Shown here piece by piece: positions 1 through 5,236 of a stretch of DNA of 10,308 bases. The translations under genes were made by a program, and so were the position numbers. Where the stretch lies: NCBI GenBank assembly GCA_011055475.1, contig DSDH01000633.1, positions 1 to 10,308 of the forward strand, given 5' to 3'. Origin of the DNA: Phycisphaerales bacterium. Its GTDB lineage: Bacteria; Planctomycetota; Phycisphaerae; Sedimentisphaerales; Anaerohalosphaeraceae. Position 1 is the first letter of the stretch. Each line of letters opens with the position of its first letter. The notes under the pieces are model-generated. The model had not been told where the DNA came from, did not search any database, and saw only the letters and a program-made list of their open reading frames with translations.

Positions 1-1
1 G

Positions 2-433
2 CGTATGCTGGCCAACCGCAATATCGGGGCGTCCCTGCACGGGCTCAACTTCAACGTGCACACCCGGGCGCACGTGCTCCGCGCCGCCCAGGAGGGTATC
101 GTCTTCGCCCTGAACTACGGCCTGGACATCATGCGGCAGATGGGCGTGCGGGTGCGGACCGTTCGGGCGGGCAAGGCCAATATGTTCCTGTCGCCCCTGT
201 TCGCCTCGGCCTTTGCGACGGTGACCGGTTCGACCGTGGAGCTGTATAATACCGACGGCTCACAGGGCGCCGCGCGCGGCGCCGGCCTCGGCGCGGGGAT
301 CTACGCCTCGCCGACCGAGGCGTTCACCGGACTCAAGAAACTCGACACCGTTGAGCCCGACGCCGCCACAACCGAAACGTACGCGGACGCCTATGACGTC
401 TGGAAATCCACGCTCGAGGACGTATCGGGCTAA
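2..433 (+). CDS. xylB: FGGY-family carbohydrate kinase, probably xylulokinase (C-terminal part, cut by window edge)
   Basis: This is the C-terminal half of a sugar kinase that would phosphorylate a pentulose such as D-xylulose with ATP in the cytoplasm. The frame is open from the first complete codon at base 2, so the N-terminus lies outside the window. The visible part (about 143 residues) begins with NRNIGASLHGLN, continues with a helix-rich stretch (RAAQEGIVFALNYGLDIM) and has the glycine-rich block NTDGSQGAARGAGLGAGIY. These match the second actin-like ATPase domain (FGGY_C) of the xylulokinase group. The stop is TAA at 431-433. The next gene starts 69 bp downstream on the same strand, but its own promoter and ribosome-binding signals suggest it is separate. 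The family call is firm. The substrate is less certain because the sugar-binding N-terminal domain is missing, so the gene symbol is provisional. Confidence 0.85.
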   Translation, partial: RMLANRNIGASLHGLNFNVHTRAHVLRAAQEGIVFALNYGLDIMRQMGVRVRTVRAGKANMFLSPLFASAFATVTGSTVELYNTDGSQGAARGAGLGAGIYASPTEAFTGLKKLDTVEPDAATTETYADAYDVWKSTLEDVSG

Positions 434-474
434 CAAACATCGTGACTCTCGTGTCCGATCAGCCCCGAAGAGCC

Positions 475-504
475 TTGATTCCTCCGACAGGAGTTGTGTA
501 GAAT
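475..504 (+). promoter_or_regulatory. Candidate sigma-70-like promoter for the DUF6941/TA module
   Basis: TTGATT at 475-480 and TAGAAT at 499-504 are separated by 18 bp. The -10 overlaps the proposed ATG at 503. If this promoter is real, the transcript would start near 511 and translation would begin at the in-frame ATG at 512 or 521. If transcription starts further upstream, the GGAG at 490-493 would serve ATG 503. The sequence alone cannot decide between these. Confidence 0.3.
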
Positions 505-964
505 GACACCTATGGGAGACATGTCAAAACAGTGCGATACGCCTCAGCAGGTGCCGCCGCCTTTGCTGTTGTCGGCGATTGTTTGTGATTCGGTTATTGT
601 GGATGCGTTCACGGGAAAGGCAACCGTCGTTGGAGTCTTCTCGACGATCAATGCCCGCCGGTATCCCGCTCGGCATCACAGCCTGAGTGTCTTCTGCGAA
701 ATGACGGGGGGGCGCGGAACAATCTCCGTCATGGCTCGGCTCATCGACCTTCAAGACGAAGAAAAGGCCCTGGTCGAGCAACGCATTGGTGTCGAATTTG
801 CCGATCCCCTCATCGTGAACAGTGTGATCCTCAATTTCAGAGGTATCCCATTGCCACATCCCGGGGAATACCGATTCCAGATCTATGCAGGAAGTGAATA
901 CTGTGGCGAAAGGCGGATCATCTGTCGGAAGATAGAAGAGCCTGGAGGCAATCAGAATGGATAA
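503..964 (+). CDS. DUF6941-like protein of unknown function
   Basis: This is a 153-residue soluble protein with no signal peptide or membrane segment. After a Pro/Gln-rich N-terminus (residues 1-20), the core reads LLLSAIVCDSVIVDAFTGKATVVGVFSTI (split by nothing; residues 21-49), then an IDLQDEE turn near 81-87, and ends with PGEYRFQIYAGSEYCGERR (residues 120-138). This beta-rich pattern (an 'A.vCD' start, a 'GK..v.GvF' strand and a final 'G.Y.f.iy' hairpin) is what I recall for the DUF6941 family, whose function is unknown. ATG 503 was chosen because AGGAG ends 9 nt upstream. In-frame ATGs at 512 and 521 and a TTG at 494 are alternatives. The stop TAA overlaps the start of the next gene (957), so the two genes are probably translationally coupled. 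The family assignment comes from pattern memory, not a search. Confidence 0.7.
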   Translation: MTPMGDMSKQCDTPQQVPPPLLLSAIVCDSVIVDAFTGKATVVGVFSTINARRYPARHHSLSVFCEMTGGRGTISVMARLIDLQDEEKALVEQRIGVEFADPLIVNSVILNFRGIPLPHPGEYRFQIYAGSEYCGERRIICRKIEEPGGNQNG

Positions 965-1259
965 GCCCTTCCAAGAAACAATCGCCACCGCAGAGGAGGC
1001 CTCCGTCGGAGAAGTCTGTCTTGGTTTCACGGAAGAGGCGCCGGATACATCTGGAACAACTGCGACCGACCTCCGAGAAGTCCGGCACCTCTGCAGCGAC
1101 ATCCCTTTGCGATGGCGCCAGCGCCAGTGGCATCTCCCTCGAATTCCGGTTGCACCCACGGAAGATGCAAACTTCACATCGATGGCGATGGACCTGTCTG
1201 AAGAGGCATTTGGACAGATTTGGAATAATCCCAGCGACGACATATGGGACCGTCTGTGA
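957..1259 (+). CDS. Small hypothetical protein, candidate antitoxin of the downstream PemK/MazF toxin
   Basis: This 100-residue protein overlaps the upstream gene by 8 bp and the toxin gene by 1 bp (TGATG at 1257-1261), which indicates translation of all three as one unit. The first 75 residues match nothing I recognise: an acidic N-terminus, then a stretch rich in Arg and Trp (residues 42-62). The last 25 residues, MAMDLSEEAF followed by GQIWNNPSDDIWDRL, resemble the C-terminal tails of small proteins encoded directly before PemK-type toxins ('..F...W.NPeDd.yd.L'). In such pairs the antitoxin tail lies in the toxin's active-site groove. The antitoxin role is inferred from position and this tail. 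No AbrB- or ribbon-helix-helix-type DNA-binding domain is evident, so the protein could be a divergent antitoxin or have a damaged N-terminus. Confidence 0.6.
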   Translation: MDKPFQETIATAEEASVGEVCLGFTEEAPDTSGTTATDLREVRHLCSDIPLRWRQRQWHLPRIPVAPTEDANFTSMAMDLSEEAFGQIWNNPSDDIWDRL

Positions 1260-1630
1260 TGTTTCTCTACCGGCAGAAAGACATCATTCTCATCCCCTTC
1301 CCCTTTTCCGACGGAGCAACAACAAAGAGACGCCCCGTTCTCATTGTCTCGTGTGATTCCATCAATCAAAACGCTCATGCCCCAGACTTCGTAGGAATGA
1401 TGGTTACGACATCGACAAGGCCCAGCCCCTACCGGGTCGAGCTATCGGTCGGCAGTTTGGCTGAGGGCAGCCTACCCGATCAGTCCTCCATTCGCTGTGA
1501 CAAGATCGCCTCAATTCTGAAGGACAAAGCCATAAAGAAGTTGGCCACCACGAACGACGCCACGTTCAAGGCGGTGCTGAAAGGGCTGGACGACGTTATC
1601 GGGCGCTCACCTGAGCAAGTAGGACCGTGA
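1259..1630 (+). CDS. PemK/MazF-family toxin (putative endoribonuclease)
   Basis: MazF/PemK toxins are small ribonucleases that cut mRNA at short sequences and are neutralised by a cognate antitoxin. This 123-residue protein has the family's opening (residues 5-31: RQKDIILIPFPFSD, a short loop, then KRRPVLIVS) with the conserved Arg-Pro at 25-26. A mid-protein block SSIRCDKIASILKD (76-89) corresponds to the 's.iR.dki..l' region, and a helix follows (ATFKAVLKGLDDVIG). The length is typical. ATG 1259 was chosen because the family normally starts just before 'Y R.GDI' and because it overlaps the preceding stop as TGATG. In-frame ATG 1244 and GTG 1256 are alternatives. The gene is convergent with pheS, 65 bp away. 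Nothing suggests it is broken, but activity cannot be judged from sequence. Confidence 0.88.
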   Translation: MFLYRQKDIILIPFPFSDGATTKRRPVLIVSCDSINQNAHAPDFVGMMVTTSTRPSPYRVELSVGSLAEGSLPDQSSIRCDKIASILKDKAIKKLATTNDATFKAVLKGLDDVIGRSPEQVGP

Positions 1631-1663
1631 CTTCAGTAACGCTCCCTGTTGGCATCTCTGCTT

Positions 1664-1680
1664 GCCCGAGCGGGTCGGGC
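1664..1680. terminator. GC-rich hairpin between convergent toxin and pheS genes
   Basis: A perfect 6-bp stem (GCCCGA/TCGGGC) with a 5-nt loop lies in the 65-bp gap between the two convergent stop codons. It has no T-tract on either strand, so it is not a classical intrinsic terminator. It may still stop or protect both transcripts. Confidence 0.3.
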
Positions 1681-1695
1681 TGTCGAGCACCTGCG

Positions 1696-2688
1696 TCAGA
1701 ACTGTCGCAGGAAGCGCAGGTCGTTCTCGAAGAGCAGGCGGATGTCGTGGATGCCGTACTTCTTCATGGCCAGCCGCTCGATGCCGAAGCCAAAGGCCCA
1801 GCCAGTGTAGCGTTCGCTGTCGATGCCCACGGCGTCGAACACGTTCGGATCGACCATACCGCAGCCGCCGATCTCCATCCAACTCTCGCCGTCGGCCTGG
1901 TCGCCCCAGAGGATGTCCACCTCGCAACTGGGCTCGGTGAACGGGAAGAAGCTCGGCCGAAAACGCCACCGCGTGTCCGGTCCGAAGAACGTGTGGATGA
2001 ACTGGTCGATGCTGGACCGCAGGTCGATCATCGTGACCCCCTCATCCACGACCAGGGCCTCGAGCTGGTGGAACATGAACATGTGCGTCGCGTCCACGGT
2101 GTCCGGCCGATAGACCCGGCCCGGAGCGACCACGCGGATCGGCGGCGTGTGTGATTCCATGACGCGGATCTGGATCGTGCTGGTCTGGCTGCGCAGGAGC
2201 CGACGGTCGTCGATGTAGAAATTGTCGCTCGGCTCGCGGGCCGGATGCTCGGGCGGAATGTTCAGCGCGATGAAGTTGTGCCACTCGTCCTCGACCTCGG
2301 GCCCGTAGGACACGCCGAATCCCATGCGGCCGAAGATCTCCAGCAGCTCGCTGATCGTCTGCGTGATCACGTGGCGCCGGCCCAGCTCGAAAGGCCGACC
2401 GGGCAAGGTCACATCGACAAGCGGCTCGGCCTTCTTTTTCCGCCCCTCGCCCAGGGACTCCTTGCGCTGGTCGAAGGCCGCGGTGACCTCCTGCTTGATG
2501 CGATTGGCCAGTTGGCCCCCCTGTCGTCGCTGATCGGGGGCAAGCTGCCCGATGCGGCTGAGCATCTCCGTGACGCGGCCCTTGCGGCCCAGGTACTTGA
2601 TGCGGAACTGTTCCAGGGCCTCGGCCGAATCGATCTGATCCAGCTCGGCGTGAGCCTCGCGGCCGATCTGTTCGAATTCGTTCAGCAT
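1696..2688 (-). CDS. pheS: Phenylalanine-tRNA ligase alpha subunit
   Basis: PheS is the catalytic subunit of the heterotetrameric class II synthetase that attaches phenylalanine to tRNA-Phe in the cytoplasm; it works only with PheT. The 330-residue product has an N-terminal helical coiled-coil arm (about 1-85), a motif 2 block around 189-210 (PGRVYRPDTVDATHMFMFHQ), the substrate-pocket segments FRPSFFPFTEPSCEVDI (243-259) and GGCGMVDPNV (274-283), and motif 3, GWAFGFGIERLAM (296-308). The length is normal. ATG 2688 fits family N-termini (MLNEFEQI) and has a GGGG 6 nt upstream. An in-frame ATG at 2700, four codons earlier, cannot be excluded. The gene follows rplT by about 20 bp and probably shares its mRNA. 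pheT, which usually comes next, is absent; a convergent toxin gene lies there instead. Confidence 0.97.
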   Translation of the reverse strand: MLNEFEQIGREAHAELDQIDSAEALEQFRIKYLGRKGRVTEMLSRIGQLAPDQRRQGGQLANRIKQEVTAAFDQRKESLGEGRKKKAEPLVDVTLPGRPFELGRRHVITQTISELLEIFGRMGFGVSYGPEVEDEWHNFIALNIPPEHPAREPSDNFYIDDRRLLRSQTSTIQIRVMESHTPPIRVVAPGRVYRPDTVDATHMFMFHQLEALVVDEGVTMIDLRSSIDQFIHTFFGPDTRWRFRPSFFPFTEPSCEVDILWGDQADGESWMEIGGCGMVDPNVFDAVGIDSERYTGWAFGFGIERLAMKKYGIHDIRLLFENDLRFLRQF

Positions 2689-2710
2689 ACCCGGCCCCAT
2701 GATCGGGCGG

Positions 2711-3064
2711 CTACAGGGCGGCCTTGGCCCGCTCGACGACCGCGTCGAATCCCGCCGGGTCGGCGATGGCGATTTCGCTGAGCATCTTCCGGTTCAGACC
2801 GATGCCGGCCTTCTTGCAGGCGTTGACAAACTCGCTGTAGCGCAGGCCCCGCATGCGGCAGGCGGCGTTGAGACGCACCACCCACAGTCCGCGGAACTGC
2901 CGCTTGCGCTGCTTGCGGCCGATGCGGGCGTTGACGCCGGCGCGGGTGCGTGCCTCCTTGGCCAGCCGAATCTGGCGGCTCTGCGGCCCGCGATGCCCCT
3001 TGACGTCCTTGAGAACTCGCTTCTTCGCCCGGCGACGGGCGGCACCCTTACGTACTCGTGGCAT
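2711..3064 (-). CDS. rplT: 50S ribosomal protein bL20
   Basis: bL20 binds 23S rRNA early and is needed for assembly of the 50S subunit. The 117-residue product is full length and highly basic. It starts MPRVRKGAARRRAKKRVLKD, followed by the conserved VKGHRGPQSRQIRLAKEA block, the globular domain (RGLWVVRLNAACRMRGLRYS, about 59-78) and NRKMLSEIAI near the end. The start ATG has GGAAAGGAA about 8 nt upstream. It lies 83 bp after rpmI and about 20 bp before pheS on the same strand, the usual rpmI-rplT-pheS order. In Escherichia coli L20 represses translation of rpmI through an mRNA pseudoknot. I did not find an equivalent structure here, apart from a short hairpin over the rpmI stop. Confidence 0.98.
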   Translation of the reverse strand: MPRVRKGAARRRAKKRVLKDVKGHRGPQSRQIRLAKEARTRAGVNARIGRKQRKRQFRGLWVVRLNAACRMRGLRYSEFVNACKKAGIGLNRKMLSEIAIADPAGFDAVVERAKAAL

Positions 3065-3140
3065 ATCAGCTTTCCTTTCCGCTCTGCAGGGCCCGCTACG
3101 GCAGCCGATGAAGCCGGGAAGCGGGCGGCGATTCAGCTTC

Positions 3141-3157
3141 GGGGGCGCTAGGCCCCC
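3141..3157 (-). other. Short hairpin over the rpmI stop codon
   Basis: GGGGGC (3141-3146) pairs perfectly with GCCCCC (3152-3157) around the loop GCTAG, which contains the rpmI stop codon. No T-tract follows, so transcription should read through to rplT. It could slow ribosomes or act as a processing or stability element. Confidence 0.3.
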
Positions 3158-3342
3158 AGAAGCCTCTTGATCTTCGCAACGTTGGCCCCTTTGACCAGCG
3201 TGGAGCTGGCCAGGCGACGACGACGCTTGGCGTTTTTCGTGCTCATCAGGTGGCTGGCCCCGGAGCGATACCGCCGGACCTTGCCGCTGCCCGTGACCTT
3301 GACGCGTTTTGCTAAACCCTTATGGGTCTTCTGCTTAGACAT
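3148..3342 (-). CDS. rpmI: 50S ribosomal protein bL35
   Basis: bL35 is a small basic protein of the large ribosomal subunit. The 64-residue product starts MSKQKTHKGLAKRVKVTGSG, carries the RRYRSGASHLMSTKNAKRRRRL core and ends in KIKRLLGA, all typical of the family. A tandem ATG at 3345 is possible, but ATG 3342 matches the family start and places AAGGA at a better distance (about 7 nt). The frame stays open up to an ATG at 3408, but that longer form would add 22 non-homologous residues and would begin upstream of the likely transcription start. The gene is preceded by its own promoter candidate and by a terminator, so rpmI-rplT-pheS appears to be a separate transcription unit. Confidence 0.97.
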   Translation of the reverse strand: MSKQKTHKGLAKRVKVTGSGKVRRYRSGASHLMSTKNAKRRRRLASSTLVKGANVAKIKRLLGA

Positions 3343-3399
3343 CATACGTTCCTTGTGAACCGCAGGCAATTCTTCCACCGAAAAGCCAGGAAGAGGGGA

Positions 3400-3428
3400 A
3401 CTGTACACAAACCGCCCCCCCGCGTCAA
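3400..3428 (-). promoter_or_regulatory. Candidate promoter for rpmI-rplT-pheS
   Basis: On the minus strand TTGACG (3423-3428) and TACAGT (3400-3405) are separated by exactly 17 bp. The -35 matches the sigma-70 consensus at 5 of 6 positions and the -10 at 4 of 6. Transcription would start near 3393 and leave a leader of about 50 nt with the rpmI ribosome-binding site. It directly follows the T-tract of the terminator at 3431-3458, which makes a fresh promoter necessary for these essential genes. Confidence 0.55.
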
Positions 3429-3430
3429 TG

Positions 3431-3458
3431 AAAAAGGCGTGTTTTTACGACACGCCTT
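3431..3458 (-). terminator. Rho-independent terminator of the PEP-CTERM gene
   Basis: A perfect 9-bp stem, AAGGCGTGT/ACACGCCTT (3450-3458 and 3434-3442), closes a 7-nt loop. On the minus strand it runs into TTTTTCATT. The plus strand has no T-tract after the stem, so the terminator acts on minus-strand transcripts arriving from the upstream PEP-CTERM gene. Confidence 0.85.
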
Positions 3459-3482
3459 GTGTGCTATGCTCAACATGTGCCA

Positions 3483-3511
3483 CGCCACCGTACATCCAAG
3501 AATCGGTGGCG
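3483..3511 (-). other. Stem-loop in the 3' untranslated region of the PEP-CTERM gene
   Basis: An exact 8-bp inverted repeat, CGCCACCG/CGGTGGCG, with a 13-nt loop begins about 20 bp after the PEP-CTERM stop codon. It lacks a T-tract. Together with the terminator downstream it may protect the 3' end of the mRNA. Confidence 0.4.
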
Positions 3512-3530
3512 CCTTTTGCCGCTGGGCCCC

Positions 3531-4172
3531 TTACCGCCGCCGGGAGGCGACCAGGCCAAACCCCAGCACCGCAAGCCCCAACGCCCCCGGCACGGGGATA
3601 ATCACCGTCGTGTCGGGCACCAGCAGATGACCCTGCAAAGACCCGTTGGCCGGTGCAGCGTGCGGATCATCAGCGGTGAAACCGGCGTTCCAGATACCAA
3701 CGTCTTGCCCGCCCTTGGCGTAAAAGTCACCCCATACGGGCACCCGGTCGCTGACGAATTCAACCGTATACGCCAGCGATGCGTCATCCTCGAACTTGAT
3801 GGCCCATAACGCACTTGGCAGCCCCGGATTGGCGTTCTCGTTTGCTGGGTCAGCCCATTCCGGCTGGTTGTCGGCCAATGTGCCCTGGAGCACATCCAGG
3901 ATGTTGTTCGCCGTGAAAGTGGGAGAAACCTCAATCGTCAGATGGCTGACTTCCGGGTCGTCGGCCACCGTCAACTGGTACCAATAGGTGAACGTACCGT
4001 TACCGTTGGCCGTCACCGCCCACTCCAACACTGTCCCGTCGGCGAGCCAAGCGCTGCCCGGCGTGCCCGTGATACCATCCCCGCTCCATGATAGTGACCC
4101 CGTATACGTCGGCGCAGCCACCACCGCCGCGGCCAACATCCCCACCATGAGTGCAAACGCTGCGCTTTTCAT
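3531..4172 (-). CDS. PEP-CTERM-type exported protein of unknown function
   Basis: This 213-residue protein appears to be exported and sorted by an exosortase-like system. A Sec signal peptide spans residues 1-20 (MKSAAFALMV then GMLAAAVVAA). The C-terminus is a tripartite sorting signal: IPVPGA at 192-197, a hydrophobic helix (LGLAVLGFGLVA), and a final RRR. 'PVPGA' is a variant of the PEP motif of the kind I associate with planctomycetes. The body is rich in Trp, Gly, Asp and Thr and looks like a beta-sandwich, but I recognise no domain, so function is unknown. ATG 4172 was chosen because it starts the signal peptide and follows GGGGAGGG by about 5 nt; the frame is open further upstream but without signal-peptide logic. 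The gene sits between infC and rpmI with its own promoter candidate and terminator. Confidence 0.88.
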   Translation of the reverse strand: MKSAAFALMVGMLAAAVVAAPTYTGSLSWSGDGITGTPGSAWLADGTVLEWAVTANGNGTFTYWYQLTVADDPEVSHLTIEVSPTFTANNILDVLQGTLADNQPEWADPANENANPGLPSALWAIKFEDDASLAYTVEFVSDRVPVWGDFYAKGGQDVGIWNAGFTADDPHAAPANGSLQGHLLVPDTTVIIPVPGALGLAVLGFGLVASRRR

Positions 4173-4182
4173 CGTACCCTCC

Positions 4183-4201
4183 CCTTGGGTTCGCCCCAAG
4201 G
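4183..4201 (-). promoter_or_regulatory. Leader hairpin next to the PEP-CTERM gene's ribosome-binding site
   Basis: CCTTGGG (4183-4189) pairs with CCCAAGG (4195-4201), a perfect 7-bp stem with a 5-nt loop. In the transcript its 3' side runs directly into GGGGAGGG, the ribosome-binding site of the gene starting at 4172. It could modulate translation or protect the 5' leader. Confidence 0.4.
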
Positions 4202-4297
4202 ATCCTGACCCTAAACATGTTTTCTCCCGGTCGTCCCCCTTCCTGAAGCGCACACCACACCTTAACTCGAAAACGGGGACCACCTCCAATAGTAGGC

Positions 4298-4327
4298 AGT
4301 ATACGCAGAAGACACCAAGAAAGGCAA
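4298..4327 (-). promoter_or_regulatory. Candidate promoter for the PEP-CTERM gene
   Basis: On the minus strand TTGCCT (4322-4327) and TATACT (4298-4303) are 18 bp apart, with a T-rich stretch just upstream of the -35. The start site would lie near 4291, giving a leader of roughly 120 nt that contains the hairpin at 4183-4201. Confidence 0.45.
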
Positions 4328-4621
4328 GAATAAAACACGAATTCTCACGCGCCTCTCGGCAGCGCCTTTGCCCGGAACCGCCCTTCAGACCGCCCCCCTT
4401 CCCAGACTATCGGACCTTCCGCACCCTTCCCCGCATCGATCCGGACCAATGGGCAGACCCCGAAAACCCCGATTCAGAAGGCGCCAGGGGCGATTCCGAG
4501 TTCCCATGGGCGACCAAGGCCATCTAATTTCAGATAGACTTATGCCCCCCGGAATTGTGATGACTCCACCTGCGTCTGATGGCCCCGACATCTGTCAAAG
4601 GCCCATGCATCGGCCACAATT
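4328..4621. other. Intergenic region between infC and the PEP-CTERM promoter, no gene recognised
   Basis: This stretch is pyrimidine-rich on the plus strand. The reading frames in it have no recognisable protein motif and no convincing ribosome-binding site. I found no strong terminator after infC; the inverted repeats near 4341-4375 and 4600-4621 are only 4-5 bp. The combination of length, lack of coding signal and position suggests a boundary left when the PEP-CTERM unit joined the translation cluster. Confidence 0.5.
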
Positions 4622-5140
4622 CTAATGCTGCTTGTTCGGCGCCAGGACCATGTTCATCCGGCGGCCCATGCGACGCACCGGGCTTTCGACGTGGCAGTAC
4701 GGGGCGAGTTCCTCCGAAATATGCGTCATCATCTCAAGCCCATGATCCAGGTGGATCATCTCCCGCCCCCGGAACAACATCGTGATTTGAACCTTGTGCC
4801 CCTTCTCCAAGAACTTGACGGCGCGGTTCATCTTGATCTGCCGGTCATGCGCGTCGATCTTCGGGCGCAGCCGGATCTCCTTGAGCGTGACGGAATGCTG
4901 CTTCTTGATGTTCTGTTTCTGTTTGCGTTTCTGCTCGTACAGCCACTTGCCGTAATCCATGATCCGGCACACGGGCGGTTCCGAGTTCGGCGCCACTTCC
5001 ACCAGATCCAGGTTCGCCTCACGGGCCCGTTCGAGGGCTTCCGGGCAGTCGACGACGCCGACCTGCTGGTTATCCTGGTCGACCAGCCGAACCTGCTTGG
5101 CCCGAATCTGTTCATTGACGCGTAGTCTTTGCTTGCTGAT
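4622..5140 (-). CDS. infC: Translation initiation factor IF-3 with a probable AUC start codon
   Basis: IF-3 binds the 30S subunit, keeps 50S away and checks start-codon/initiator-tRNA pairing. The 172-residue product covers both domains. The N-domain is RVNEQIRAKQVRLVDQD, LERAREANLDLVEVAP and the signature RIMDYGKWLYEQKRK (59-73). After a basic linker comes the C-domain (KEIRLRPKIDAHD, then KFLEKGHKVQITMLFRGRE and HVESPVRRMGR). No ATG, GTG or TTG exists upstream of the conserved RVNEQIR block: an in-frame TAA lies two codons before an ATC at 5138-5140. A purine-rich site (AAGGAAAGG) ends 9 nt before this ATC. AUU starts in Escherichia coli and an AUC start in Myxococcus infC are known and allow IF-3 to repress its own synthesis. 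The gene lies 96 bp after thrS; rpmI, its usual partner, is displaced by the PEP-CTERM gene. Confidence 0.96.
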   Translation of the reverse strand: MSKQRLRVNEQIRAKQVRLVDQDNQQVGVVDCPEALERAREANLDLVEVAPNSEPPVCRIMDYGKWLYEQKRKQKQNIKKQHSVTLKEIRLRPKIDAHDRQIKMNRAVKFLEKGHKVQITMLFRGREMIHLDHGLEMMTHISEELAPYCHVESPVRRMGRRMNMVLAPNKQH

Positions 5141-5236
5141 GGCTTGTTACCTTTCCTTTTATGAACCTGTATCAACCGCCGGCCCTCGCCGAACGGCTCT
5201 CTCAATCCCGACGGGGCCCGCGCAACGCGGCGAGCC

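Noticed and set aside
524..1378. Minus-strand open frame of 284 codons opposite the DUF6941 and antitoxin genes
   Set aside because: No family motif is visible. The plus-strand genes have overlaps and ribosome-binding signals that fit an operon.
4828..5205. Alternative minus-strand frame with a normal ATG over the infC start region
   Set aside because: It reads infC in the wrong frame, giving an Arg/Ser-rich product without homology. The IF-3 signature lies in the frame that starts with ATC.
5218..5230. Small CCGCG-TTG-CGCGG hairpin between thrS and infC as a terminator
   Set aside because: The stem has only 5 bp and no T-tract follows; thrS and infC are commonly co-transcribed.
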